Assembly: GCF_014650955.1 (NCBI RefSeq)
Contig: NZ_BMVY01000001.1
Location: 310,001-374,000 of the forward strand
Source of the DNA: Streptomyces tauricus
Lineage (GTDB): Bacteria > Actinomycetota > Actinomycetes > Streptomycetales > Streptomycetaceae
Direction of reading: 5' to 3'
DNA: 64,000 nucleotides
The notes under the pieces were generated by a model. It worked only from the letters and a program-made list of their open reading frames with translations, was not told the DNA's origin and did not search any database. Made by a program: the position numbers and the translations under genes. Shown in pieces: positions 51,306 to 60,261 of the stretch; the stretch's first letter is position 1, and each line of letters opens with the position of its first letter.

Positions 51306-52430
51306 TCAGGGGGAACGAGTGCCGCCGGGACTCCCGGCGGCGCCCGGCTCCTCTCGGCCCAGCAGGGCGAGGAGCGGTGCCGCGGGCAGGGGGTGGCGGG
51401 TGTGGCCGTACGGTCCCGTGGTCGTGGTGGCGGTGAGCAGCGCGTTGAGGACGGCCTCCTCCACGGCGTCCAGGACGGCGACGAAGAGGGGGTCCAGCCG
51501 GTCGTCGGGCAGCACGGCGGGCCCGGCGGGCGTGCCCAGGGGACGCGTACCGAAGGCGAGGCCGTAGTCGCCGCTGCCGTGTCCGTACGCGGCCCCGGCC
51601 CTGGCGAGTCCGTAGACGGCGCGCCGCGCCAGGCGCGTCAACTGGCGGGCGTCCAGCGGCGCGTCGGTGGCGACCACGACCATGCAGGAACCGGCCTCGG
51701 GGACGGGGTTCGTCGTCGAGTCCGGGTCCTCGGTCGGTACGCCGACGTCGGCGGGCGTGACCACACGGCCCGACACCCGAAGCGTGCCGCCGAAGTTGGC
51801 CTGCACGAGCGTCCCGAGCGTCACGTCCCGGCCGGCCAGCGGTACGCGCCGCGACGAGGTGCCGATACCGGCCTTGAACCCCAGCGCGGTCATCCCGGTA
51901 CCCGCGCCGACGCACCCCTCGGCGACCGGCCCGCCGCTCGCGGTGTCGAGGGCCGCCCGGACGTGTTCCTCCCGGACCGGACGTGAGCGGATGTCCGACA
52001 GGAGCCCGTCGTTGCATTCGCCCACGACCGGGTTCAGGCTCCGCGCGGCGGCCCCCTCGGGCCGCTCCAGGACCCAGCCGACCAGGGCGTCCGCGACCCT
52101 GAAGGCGGACAGGGTCGAGGTGAGCAGCACCGGTGTCTCCAGGGCGCCGAGTTCGGCGAGCTGCGTGGTGCCGAGCAGCTTGCCGTAGCCGTTGCCCGCG
52201 AACACCCCGGCGGGCAGCGGGCTGCCGGGGCCCACCCCGTCCGGCACGATCGCGGTGACACCGCTGTGCACCCGCGGCGGCCGGACCAGCGTGGTGTGTC
52301 CCACGCGGACCCCGGGCACATCGGTCAGGGCGTTGTGCGTGCCCGTGGGCAGGTTCCCTACGGAGAGCCCCAGCTCATGGGCTCTGCGGGCGGTGACGGG
52401 CGGGGACGGCTCGGGCAGTGACTCGCGCAT
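51306..52430 (-). CDS. P1-family peptidase (DmpA/beta-peptidyl aminopeptidase-like)
   Basis: N-terminal-nucleophile hydrolase of 374 residues of the DmpA/BapA family. The opening LTDVPGVRVGHTTL and GVTAIVP are typical, and the autocleavage/nucleophile site Gly-Ser lies in PEAGSCMVVVATDAPL (about Ser248), so the precursor would split into alpha and beta subunits. Family enzymes release N-terminal D- or beta-amino acids or act on aryl-amides. There is no signal peptide. It is convergent with the FHA-monooxygenase gene and unrelated to it by operon. Confidence 0.92.
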   Translation of the reverse strand: MRESLPEPSPPVTARRAHELGLSVGNLPTGTHNALTDVPGVRVGHTTLVRPPRVHSGVTAIVPDGVGPGSPLPAGVFAGNGYGKLLGTTQLAELGALETPVLLTSTLSAFRVADALVGWVLERPEGAAARSLNPVVGECNDGLLSDIRSRPVREEHVRAALDTASGGPVAEGCVGAGTGMTALGFKAGIGTSSRRVPLAGRDVTLGTLVQANFGGTLRVSGRVVTPADVGVPTEDPDSTTNPVPEAGSCMVVVATDAPLDARQLTRLARRAVYGLARAGAAYGHGSGDYGLAFGTRPLGTPAGPAVLPDDRLDPLFVAVLDAVEEAVLNALLTATTTTGPYGHTRHPLPAAPLLALLGREEPGAAGSPGGTRSP

Positions 52431-52689
52431 GTCGGCACGCTATCGCCGACGGCGTACGCCCCGGGACGCCCGGTCCCCCGGGGCGGGCCCGCGTCCGCTT
52501 CGGCGTGCCGCCCGCACGGATTTCGCGGACCGGTGCGTCCGAACGCCTCCGCCGTCCGGAATCAAGGGTGGGGAGTGTGCCCGACACCCGCCGGACGGCA
52601 CCGGCGGGAGCGGGTGCCGTCCCGCACCGGGCGCGGACACCGCGTGCGACGCGCGCCCGCGAGCAAGCGCCCGACAGGAGAACACGGCA

Positions 52690-52764
52690 CGGATGAAACC
52701 GGCACGGATGGAACCGGCACGGATCAAAACGGCACCGATGAAAACGGCACCGATGAAATTGAAC
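52690..52764 (+). repeat. Five 15-bp repeats spanning the start of the DUF2236 gene
   Basis: Five consecutive 15-base units, from CGGATGAAACCGGCA to CCGATGAAATTGAAC, lie at 52690, 52705, 52720, 52735 and 52750. Because 15 is a multiple of three they stay in frame, encoding MKPAR, MEPAR, IKTAP, MKTAP and MKLNR. Four of the five carry an in-frame ATG. Confidence 0.85.
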
Positions 52765-53685
52765 AGAGCATTTCGCGTCGACGGGCTGCGGGAACGCCTG
52801 GGCAGCGGGCTCTTCGCCCGGGTGGCGGGCCCCGACGGCCCACGCAACCGCGCCCGCATCCACGACACGCCGGGCCCGCGCTGGTTCGGCCCCGAACGCC
52901 CGGTCCGCCGGGTGCACGGGGACGCGTCGATGTTCATCGGTGGTCTGTCGGCCCTGCTCCTGCAGTCGCTCCATCCGCTCGCCATGGCCGCGGTGGCCGC
53001 CCACTCCGGCTTCCGCGGCGACCCGTGGGGCAGACTCCAGCGCACCAGTACCTTCCTGGCGACGACGACGTACGGCACCGCCGAGAGCGCCCGGCTGGCC
53101 TGTGCGCAGGTGCGCTCGGTCCACGAACGGGTGGTGGGGGAGACCGACGAGGGCCTCGCCTACCGTGCGAGCGACCCGCATCTGCTCGGCTGGGTCCACG
53201 TCGCGGAGGCCGACAGCTTTCTCCGCGCCCACCAGCGCTACGGGCGCCGCCCGCTGACGGCCGCGGAGTGCGACGGGTACGTCGCGGACATGGCGCGCGT
53301 CGGCGCCGCGCTGGGTGTCGTCGATCCACCGCGCGACCGGGCCGAGCTGGCCGAACGGCTCGACGCGTACCGCCCGGAACTGCGGGCGACCGCGCAGGCG
53401 CGTGCCGCCGCACGCTTCCTGCTGCTGAATCCGCCGCTGCCGCTGATCGCCCGGCCCCCTTACGGGGTGCTGGCCGCGAACGCCGTGTCCCTGCTGCCCA
53501 CCTGGGCCACCAGGGAACTCGGGCTGCCACGGCTGGCGGTGGCCGAGAACCTGTGCGTACGGCCGCTCGGCTCCGCCATGACGGCGGCCGTGCGGTGGGC
53601 GATGACGCCGCCGCCGACCGCCGCCGCGGCTGCGACCGAGACCGCGCCCGGGCCCGCGTCCGTGACGTCGGCCCCGGCCGACTGA
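52693..53685 (+). CDS. Oxygenase MpaB family protein (DUF2236)
   Basis: DUF2236 protein, up to 330 residues. This family includes latex-clearing-protein and MpaB-type haem oxygenases. Conserved segments are VRRVHGDASMFIGGLSALLLQSLHPLAMAAVAAHS, GRLQRTSTFLATTTYGTAE and HLLGWVHVAEADSFL, with His residues that could bind haem. The first ATG (52693) is 12 bases from an AGGAG site. Any of four repeated ATGs within the 15-bp array could be used; the one at 52753 begins the conserved part. The Ala/Thr-rich tail of about 25 residues is variable. Substrate unknown. Confidence 0.85.
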   Translation: MKPARMEPARIKTAPMKTAPMKLNRAFRVDGLRERLGSGLFARVAGPDGPRNRARIHDTPGPRWFGPERPVRRVHGDASMFIGGLSALLLQSLHPLAMAAVAAHSGFRGDPWGRLQRTSTFLATTTYGTAESARLACAQVRSVHERVVGETDEGLAYRASDPHLLGWVHVAEADSFLRAHQRYGRRPLTAAECDGYVADMARVGAALGVVDPPRDRAELAERLDAYRPELRATAQARAAARFLLLNPPLPLIARPPYGVLAANAVSLLPTWATRELGLPRLAVAENLCVRPLGSAMTAAVRWAMTPPPTAAAAATETAPGPASVTSAPAD

Positions 53686-53827
53686 GCGGACGGATCCGAA
53701 CACCCATCGCGGACCTCACGCGCCCCGTCTACGCCACGGGCACCGTACGCACCACGCGCCCCGCCCACACCACCTTCGACCACCGGTCCGGACGCTGCCC
53801 GGGCGACGCACACGAGAGACGGTCACC

Positions 53828-55855
53828 GTGTTGAGGAACCTGCCCGAGCCCCCTGACGAACTCGTCGGACGACGCCGGGAACTGGCGTACGTCGCCGACG
53901 CCCTGGACCGGCACCGTCTGGTCGTCCTCACCGGCGTGGGCGGCGTGGGCAAGAGCAGGCTCGCGCTGCACGCGGCGGAGCAGGTCATGCGCGTCGGCAC
54001 CCGAGGCGTCGCCTGGGCCGACCTGTGGCCGCTGACGAACGCCCGCCTGCTGCTCGCCACGGTCGCCGACGCCCTCGACTTCGCCGACCACGCGACGGCC
54101 GAACCGCTGGACGCGCTGTGCGCCTGGCTCGCGGGCAAGGACGTCCTGCTGGTGCTGGACTCGTGCGAACACCTCTCGGCGGCCTGCCGCGACCTGCTCG
54201 GCCGTCTCCTCGACGACTGCCCGGGAGTGACCGTGCTGGCGACCAGCCGGGAAGCGCTCGGGATGGACGGCGAGCACCGCGTCGTCGTGGAGCCGCTGCC
54301 ACCGGCCTCCGACGCCGTGGAACTCTTCTGCCGTCGTGCGGCCGCGACGGGGACCGGCCCGATGGGCCCGGAGGGCATCCTGACCGCCGCCCGTCTGAGC
54401 CGGCGGCTCGAAGGGATCCCGCTCGCGCTGGAGCTGGCGGCCGGCCAGTTGACCCACCACACGCTCGACGAGGTCGAGGAACTCCTGGGTTCACGCCTGG
54501 ACCTCTCCGCGCCGAAGGCGGGCCCCGCGGGGCGCGTCCACTTCCGGCAGCGGACGCTGCGCACCGCGATCGGCTGGAGCCACGAACTGTGCGAGCCCGC
54601 GGAGCGTCTGCTGTGGGCCCGGTTCTCGGTGTTCCGGGACGCCGTGGACGCCGACGCGGTGCGCGCGGTGTGCGCCGACGAGGCCCTGCGTGCCTCGGAC
54701 GTCGAACGGGCGCTGGCGGGACTGGAGCGCAAGTCCGTCGTGGCCCGCGTGGAGGGCCGCTTCCGGATGCTGGACACCCTGCGTGAGTACGGCCGTATGT
54801 GGCTCGGCGAACTGGACGAGACCGAGGTGCTGTCCCGGCGCCACGCCGCCTACTTTCTGCGCCGTGCCCGGCGGGCCCACGCCGACTGGCCGGGCCCGGC
54901 ACAGATGGACGCGTACCGCTGGGTCTCCGCGGCCCACTCCGACCTGTGTGCCGCGCTCGACCACTTCCTCACCACCCGGCCGCAGCAGGCGCTCGAACTG
55001 GCCGGGCTGCTGGGCTTCTTCTGGAGCTGCTGCGGTCACCTGCGGGAAGCCACGGGCTATCTGGAGGAGGCCCTGGCACTGACGGAGGAGCCGGGAGCCG
55101 TACGCACCCGGGCCCTGTGGTCCCTCGGCGTCGCCCGGGTGCTGTGCGGCGAGCACGAGGCGGCCGAGCGGCTCGCCCTGGCCTGCCGGCGACAGGCCGC
55201 GGCCCAGGAGGAGACCGAAGGGGCGCTGCACGCCGCCTATCTGCAAGGGCTGGTCCATCTGCTGCGGGGGCGGCCGATGGCGGCGCGGTTCGTCGTCGAC
55301 GGGGCCCTGGCGAGCGCCGAGGGCGGGCCCTTCGCCTCCGTGGGCCGTGTGCTGTGCCGGCTGATCCGCGTCTTCGCCCTGACGGCCGAGGGGCTGCGCG
55401 AGGAGGCCCGCCGCGAGGCCGTCGAACTGCGCCGGGACTGCGTCGTACGCGGCGAGTGGTGGACCCGGTCGTACGCCGAGTACCAGTTGGCGCTGCTCGC
55501 GCTGTTCGAGGACCGCGCGGAGGAAGCCGCCGGACACGCGGCCGCGATGCTCGACGGCAAGCGCCGCATCGGTGACAGCTTCGGCATCGCCCTCGGCCTG
55601 GACCTGCTCGCCTCGGCGCTCGCCGCGCAGGGCGCCGGCGGGCCCGCGGTCGCCGCGTACGGGGCCGGCGAGAACTACTGGGCCGCCGTCGGCCACCCGC
55701 AGCGGGGCACACCGGAACTCGGACCGGTACGGGACCGGTACGAGTCGACGGCGCGCTCCCTGCTGGGCGACTCCGCGTACGACAAGGCCCTGCTGGTCTC
55801 GGTGCTCCGCGACCCCGAGTCGGTGCTGAAGGAACTCCTGGACAGAAAGCGCTGA
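53828..55855 (+). CDS. STAND/NB-ARC ATPase with TPR-like repeats, no DNA-binding domain
   Basis: Signal-transduction ATPase of 675 residues. The Walker A GVGGVGKS begins near residue 36, Walker B is VLLVLDSCEHL, and sensor ATSREALG and GLPxA-like EGIPLALELAAGQL are present, as in the LuxR/AfsR-type ATPases. A winged region and helical TPR-like repeats fill the second half (LRTAIGWSHELCEPAERLL onward). Related Streptomyces proteins carry a BTAD or LuxR helix-turn-helix; neither is visible here at either end. The protein may act through a partner or be a truncated regulator. The start is GTG 53828. Confidence 0.87.
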   Translation: MLRNLPEPPDELVGRRRELAYVADALDRHRLVVLTGVGGVGKSRLALHAAEQVMRVGTRGVAWADLWPLTNARLLLATVADALDFADHATAEPLDALCAWLAGKDVLLVLDSCEHLSAACRDLLGRLLDDCPGVTVLATSREALGMDGEHRVVVEPLPPASDAVELFCRRAAATGTGPMGPEGILTAARLSRRLEGIPLALELAAGQLTHHTLDEVEELLGSRLDLSAPKAGPAGRVHFRQRTLRTAIGWSHELCEPAERLLWARFSVFRDAVDADAVRAVCADEALRASDVERALAGLERKSVVARVEGRFRMLDTLREYGRMWLGELDETEVLSRRHAAYFLRRARRAHADWPGPAQMDAYRWVSAAHSDLCAALDHFLTTRPQQALELAGLLGFFWSCCGHLREATGYLEEALALTEEPGAVRTRALWSLGVARVLCGEHEAAERLALACRRQAAAQEETEGALHAAYLQGLVHLLRGRPMAARFVVDGALASAEGGPFASVGRVLCRLIRVFALTAEGLREEARREAVELRRDCVVRGEWWTRSYAEYQLALLALFEDRAEEAAGHAAAMLDGKRRIGDSFGIALGLDLLASALAAQGAGGPAVAAYGAGENYWAAVGHPQRGTPELGPVRDRYESTARSLLGDSAYDKALLVSVLRDPESVLKELLDRKR

Positions 55856-55932
55856 GAGCGGGATCGCGACGGCGACGCCTTGCCACCCCCGCGGCAGAGC
55901 GACGGGCGCCCGCGACCCCGCTACCGACCCCG

Positions 55933-57207
55933 CTACCGACCCAGGTCCCGGGCCACCTCGCGGGCCGCCCGGGTGCCCGAGGCCAGTGCCCCCTGGACCG
56001 ATCCGGTGGCCCGGTGGTCGCCGCACACGTACCGGCCGGGTGCGACCCGGGCGGTCCTGCTGAGGGGCTGCGGAGGTGCCATGACGGGCAGCGCGTCGGG
56101 CACGGTCCGTACCGTCAGCAGATCCCAGTCACCCGTGTCGGCGCCGTACGCGTCGGCCAGCGCCGTGCGGACCTCCCGCTCACGGCCCTGCGTGTCCTCG
56201 CCGAGCACCGAGGTCGCGATCAGGGACATGTGCGCGGGCGCGTAGGAGGGGACGACCTCGCTGAGGACACAGGAGTTCAGAAAGCGTCTGCGGGTGTCGG
56301 TGAGGAGCGTGGGCTCGGGGAGGGGGGAGCGTGTCGCGGCGTGGTAGTACGTCGTCACCACGCGGTACGCGGGCACGTCGAGGCCCGGCAGCAGGTCGGC
56401 GGCCGGGCCGGGGCCGGTGGCCACCACCACGGCGCGGGCCGGGAGTTCGGCGCCCGTGGCCAGTTCGACTCCGTCGTCCGTGAGCCGGGCGACCGGGTTG
56501 CCGAGACGTACGGTCGCCCGGGGGAGCGCGGCGGCGAGCGCGCGCGGGACCGCTCCGATGCCCTCGCCCGGCAGAGACAGCGTGCCGCGCAGCATGCTGC
56601 GCCAGACGAGGTGGAAGACGCGTGCGGAGGTCTCCAACTCGTCCTCCAGGAAGACGCCGGAGAGGAAGGGCCGGAAGAAGCGCTCGACGAACTCCTCGGA
56701 GAACCCCGCCGCAGCGAGCGCGGTCCGGGTGGTGCGGTCCTCGCCGCGTTCGCGTTTCAGCAGCCGCGCGGGCGCGAGCATGTCCCGGGCCGACAGGGCG
56801 CCCAGCGCGAGGAGATCGCGGGTGCCCGCCAGACGTCCGGGACGCAGGTCGCGCAGAGCGCGTGTCCTGGGAGGCATGTGGGGTGTACGCGACCTGCGGG
56901 TCGGATCGCTGAAGCGCATCGGCCCGTCCTCGGTGTGCACGAGGACGCCGGGGGTGAAGGGCCTCAGCCGCAGTTCGCGCAGCGGCAGCCGTCGGCGGAC
57001 CTGCGGGTAGGCGGTGTTGAAGACCTGGAAGCCGCGATCGACGACGAAGCCTTCGTGACGGTCCGTGCGCATGCGCCCGCCCACCTCGTCGGACGCCTCC
57101 AGGACCTTGACGTCGAGTCCGACGTCCACCAGGTCGCGGGCGCAGGCCAGACCGGCGAGACCTCCGCCGACCACGAGGACATCCGGTTCTCCGCGAGTAG
57201 CGGCCAT
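55933..57207 (-). CDS. FAD-dependent amine-oxidase-like oxidoreductase
   Basis: Flavoprotein of 424 residues in the amine oxidase/protoporphyrinogen oxidase/phytoene desaturase superfamily. The N-terminal FAD motif VLVVGGGLAGLACARDLVD is followed by VKVLEASDEVGGRMRTDRHEGFVVDRG. The C-terminal FAD contact is YVCGDHRATGSVQGALASG. ATG 57207 follows AAGGAGAG; an earlier in-frame start at 57375 adds Arg-rich sequence and is rejected. It is likely to desaturate or oxidise an isoprenoid, amine or related compound; no carotenoid genes are adjacent. Confidence 0.9.
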   Translation of the reverse strand: MAATRGEPDVLVVGGGLAGLACARDLVDVGLDVKVLEASDEVGGRMRTDRHEGFVVDRGFQVFNTAYPQVRRRLPLRELRLRPFTPGVLVHTEDGPMRFSDPTRRSRTPHMPPRTRALRDLRPGRLAGTRDLLALGALSARDMLAPARLLKRERGEDRTTRTALAAAGFSEEFVERFFRPFLSGVFLEDELETSARVFHLVWRSMLRGTLSLPGEGIGAVPRALAAALPRATVRLGNPVARLTDDGVELATGAELPARAVVVATGPGPAADLLPGLDVPAYRVVTTYYHAATRSPLPEPTLLTDTRRRFLNSCVLSEVVPSYAPAHMSLIATSVLGEDTQGREREVRTALADAYGADTGDWDLLTVRTVPDALPVMAPPQPLSRTARVAPGRYVCGDHRATGSVQGALASGTRAAREVARDLGR

Positions 57208-57455
57208 GGGCACTCTCCTTGTTCGGCATACGACGTCTGACCGGCGGCCCGCGACGCCAGGCGTGCGACGTCCGCTGTACAGCGCCGGCGCCGGCGTCCG
57301 GCGTGTCGTGTGGAATCCGCCGACGTGGCCGTCGTCGGCACCCCGACTCCGCGTACCCGCGTACACGCGTTCCACAACCGATCTTCCCGTCGCGGCGCGC
57401 GGACGGATGCGGGGCGCGCTGATACGCGTTCACGCCGCCGCGGTAGGCATGCTGC

Positions 57456-57894
57456 GTGCAGACCTTTCTTCCGTACTCCGACACAGCGGGTCGAGGCACT
57501 GCAGGTGCTGCGCGGCCTGACCGTGCCCGGCTACGGATGGCGGCACCATCCGGCGGTACGTATGTGGATCGGTTACGAGGAGGCCCTGGTCCGTTACGGC
57601 CTGGACGTGTGCGCCATGTGGGTGGCGGAGGGGCGTGCCGACACCTGTGCCACCACGCTCGTCACCGACTTCGGCCTGTACCGGCCCGGGGCCGCTGTCC
57701 GGGTCCAGGAGGACCTCGCCGACGACGGGGAGCTGCCGCCCTGGCTGGGGGACCCCGCCTTCCACCTCAGCCACCGGTCGGCGCTGGTGCGCAAGGCACC
57801 CGAGGTCTACCTCCCGGTCTTCCCGGACGTTCCCGACGACCTGCCCTACCTCTGGCCCGCGTCCGACCGCGTCAGTTCGCTGGGCGAGCCGTAG
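57456..57894 (+). pseudogene. MSMEG_6728-family gene with internal deletion and frameshift
   Basis: The gene starts with GTG at 57456 encoding VQTFLPYSD, the normal opening of the family. The next expected block of roughly 15 codons (ending in RLGKQRVEA) is missing, and the reading shifts by one base at 57483 into QRVEALQVLRGLTVPGYGWR, which then runs to the end (RMWIGYEEALVRYGLDVC and so on). So the two halves are in different frames. The family is related to pyrimidine-dimer DNA glycosylases. A protein started upstream would lack the N-terminus. A sequencing error could cause a shift but not the missing block. Confidence 0.7.
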
Positions 57895-57897
57895 GCG

Positions 57898-58494
57898 TCA
57901 GGGGCGTGAGGGGCGTGCGGGGCGTGCGGGGCGTGCGTCGGCGCGCAGCCCGTCGATGATGACGGTGAGCATCCGCCGACCGCGGTCCGGGCAGGAGGGT
58001 TCGCCGTCGCCCCGTCGGTCCCGCCAGAGGGAGGACGCCAGCAGCAGGACCTCCTCCGCTTCGGCGTCCGCTCGCACCTGCCGTGCCTCCTTGCCCGCGC
58101 TGAGCAGCAGGTCGAGAGCGGCGACGATCGGTGGGTGGTGCCGGCCGGCCCGGGTGGCGGCCGCCACGGCCTGGGACGCTCCGCCGGTGGGGCGGCCGTC
58201 GGCGGCGAGGCGCTCGAACCAGCGGCGCAGGGCTTCCAGCGGCCCGTACTCGTCCAGCAGGAGCGGGGCGGCGGCGGCGAGCGCTTCGAGGTCCTCGCGG
58301 TAGACGGCCAGCAGGAGGGCCTCGCGGTCGGGGAAGTGGCGGTACATCGTTCCCTGGCCGACCCCGGCCGCCCGTGCGATCGCCTGAAGGCTCGCCGAGG
58401 GGTCGGAGGTGAAGGCGGCGTGTGCGGTCTCGATGATGCGGGCGCGGTTCTCCAGGGAATCCGATCGCGGTGCACGTCGAGGGGTTCGCGTCAT
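57898..58494 (-). CDS. TetR-family transcriptional regulator
   Basis: TetR/AcrR regulator of 198 residues. The DNA-binding domain reads NRARIIETAHAAFTSDPSAS then IARAAGVGQGTMYRHFPDRE (about 15-60), followed by an all-helical ligand domain. The last codons lie in a 9-bp tandem repeat (RPARPARPSRP) that begins right at the stop codon. ATG 58494 precedes the usual basic N-terminus. It diverges from a second TetR gene. The intergenic region has a tandem repeat near its start and an inverted repeat near the other gene. Confidence 0.92.
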   Translation of the reverse strand: MTRTPRRAPRSDSLENRARIIETAHAAFTSDPSASLQAIARAAGVGQGTMYRHFPDREALLLAVYREDLEALAAAAPLLLDEYGPLEALRRWFERLAADGRPTGGASQAVAAATRAGRHHPPIVAALDLLLSAGKEARQVRADAEAEEVLLLASSLWRDRRGDGEPSCPDRGRRMLTVIIDGLRADARPARPARPSRP

Positions 58495-58550
58495 CCGGCG
58501 CCTTCCGTTCCGGTCCGCGGCGTGCCGACGAGGCATCCGCACGAGTCGCG

Positions 58551-58608
58551 GTCCGCGGAGAGGTGGTCCGCAGAGGGGGGTCCGCAGAGGGGGGTCCGCA
58601 GAGAGGTG
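58551..58608. repeat. Four tandem 14/15-bp repeats between two TetR genes
   Basis: The unit GTCCGCAGAGGGGG recurs at 58566 and 58580, with variants at 58551 (15 bases) and 58594. The array occupies the region 60-115 bases upstream of the leftward TetR start codon. Confidence 0.75.
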
Positions 58609-58648
58609 GCCAAGCGGCGAGTGCGCCGCCGAAGTCACATTCTTATTC

Positions 58649-58677
58649 ACTTGTTGGTCGTATGACAAGTTTCTTGT
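58649..58677. promoter_or_regulatory. Candidate TetR operator
   Basis: ACTTGT (58649-58654) and ACAAGT (58665-58670) form an inverted pair with a 10-base spacer, and CTTGT (58673-58677) adds a third half-site inverted to the second. The cluster lies 13 to 41 bases before the rightward TetR start codon, in locally AT-rich sequence, and would overlap its promoter. Confidence 0.55.
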
Positions 58678-58689
58678 AGGGTTCGACGC

Positions 58690-59292
58690 ATGACCACTAC
58701 TCGCCGCACGCAGAAGCAGCGCCGTGAAGAGGCCGAAACCGCTCTGCTCACGGCCGCCGCCGAACTGGTCGACGAACAGGGCGTACACGCGCTGACGCTG
58801 GCGGCCGTGGGGGAGCGGGCCGGTTACAGCCGCGGGCTCGTGACCCACCACTTCGGGTCGAAGCAGGCGCTCGTCGAACGCCTGGCGCGCGCGGCCCAGG
58901 CCGGTTTCGTGCCGGGACTGGACGGGCTGCCGGCCGGGCTGGACCGTCTCCTGCGACTGATCGACGGATATATCGGCGAACTCGGCCGCATGGGCGTGCT
59001 GAACAGGGTCTTCCTCAAACTCTGGACCGAGTCCGCGACGACAGCGGAACTCACTCCGCTCTTCCGCGAGCGGAACGAGGCGTTCCATGCGGATCTGTAC
59101 GAGGACCTGGCCGCCGGGATCGCCGACGGCACGATCCGCGCCGACGTGGCACCCGACGAGACCGCGATCGCCGTCGTCGCGCAGCTCCGGGGAATCGGCA
59201 TGCAACGGCTGATCGACCCCGGACGCGTCGACACGGAACGGCTACGGACCCACGTCACGGCGCTGTGGCGCCAGGCGCTGGAACGGGTCTGA
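58690..59292 (+). CDS. TetR/AcrR-family transcriptional regulator
   Basis: Regulator of 200 residues: helix-turn-helix ALLTAAAELVDEQGVHALTL then VGERAGYSRGLVTHHFGSKQ (about 17-62) and a helical C-terminal domain. It begins with ATG 58690 just after an AT-rich inverted repeat that it may bind. It is divergent from another TetR gene. No enzyme or transporter gene lies directly beside it, so its targets are uncertain. Confidence 0.93.
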   Translation: MTTTRRTQKQRREEAETALLTAAAELVDEQGVHALTLAAVGERAGYSRGLVTHHFGSKQALVERLARAAQAGFVPGLDGLPAGLDRLLRLIDGYIGELGRMGVLNRVFLKLWTESATTAELTPLFRERNEAFHADLYEDLAAGIADGTIRADVAPDETAIAVVAQLRGIGMQRLIDPGRVDTERLRTHVTALWRQALERV

Positions 59293-59356
59293 ACGGGACG
59301 GGTCGCCGCCCTTCACACGCGCGGGGTGACCTGGATACGCGTGCGCGGAAGGACAC

Positions 59357-60097
59357 TCATGTGCGTGAGAGGACGCAGAACTCATGGCCCTCCGGGTCGG
59401 TCAGGCAGGTCCACGGGACGTCCCCCTGGCCGACGTCGAGGTCGGTGGCGCCGAGGGCCCGCAGTCGGGCCACCTCCGCCGCCCGGTCGTCACCGGGCCC
59501 CGGCACCAGGTCGAGATGGACGCGGTCCGGCACGGTCTTCACATCGGGGGAGCGGAGGAACTCAAGGTACGGGCCGGTACCTGTGGGGGAGCGCCAGACC
59601 GCCCGGTCGTCGGTCACCTCGTGCAGGGTCCAGTCCATCGCCTCGTCCCAGAACCGGGCCATGGCCCGCGGATCCGCGCAGTCGACCACCACCGCGGCGA
59701 CCGGCCCGGTGTCCCGGTAGATCTCCCGAGGCTCCAGCACACAGAACTCGTTGCCCTCCGGGTCGGCGAGGACCGTCCACGGCACATCGCCCTGGCCGAC
59801 CCCGGCGGGCGTCGCGCCGAGAGCCCTGAGGCGAGCCACCAGCTCCGCCTGATGGGCGGCGGAGGTGCTGGCGAGATCGAGGTGCACGCGGTTCTTCGCC
59901 GAACTCTTGGGTTCAGGGACGGCGATGACGTCGACGCAGACGGTGCTCGGGTCCAGCCAGTCGAAGCCGGGGGGTTGCGCGGCGGTCGCGCCTGATCCCT
60001 GGCTGGTGAGGCGCCAGCCGAGCGCCTCGGCCCAGAACCGGCCGACCGCCGAGTCGTCAACGGCCTTGATGTTCACCAGAACAGGTCGCAGGGTCAT
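59357..60097 (-). CDS. Tandem VOC (glyoxalase/bleomycin-resistance-like) domain protein
   Basis: Protein of 246 residues containing two similar vicinal-oxygen-chelate domains (about 1-120 and 125-246). Each has the NRVHLDL or DRVHLDL strand and ends in DPEGNEFCVLE or DPEGHEFCVLS, with the AELVARLRALGATPAGVGQG and AAEVARLRALGATDLDVGQG helices. The domains can bind a metal or a small drug-like ligand. The start ATG 60097 fits the fold. Function cannot be stated beyond the family. Confidence 0.9.
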   Translation of the reverse strand: MTLRPVLVNIKAVDDSAVGRFWAEALGWRLTSQGSGATAAQPPGFDWLDPSTVCVDVIAVPEPKSSAKNRVHLDLASTSAAHQAELVARLRALGATPAGVGQGDVPWTVLADPEGNEFCVLEPREIYRDTGPVAAVVVDCADPRAMARFWDEAMDWTLHEVTDDRAVWRSPTGTGPYLEFLRSPDVKTVPDRVHLDLVPGPGDDRAAEVARLRALGATDLDVGQGDVPWTCLTDPEGHEFCVLSRT

Positions 60098-60261
60098 GCC
60101 GGCGATCCTATGCACCCGCCTCGCGACGCCGCGTCTAGCGCGCACCGGTCCATGTCCTGATCGCTTGTGTGGCCCAGGGAGATATCCGCAAACGGCTATC
60201 CTGCTGCGGGAGTTGCAGGTGGCAGGGGTGGAGCGGGCGCAGGTTCAGGCGGAGGCATGTG

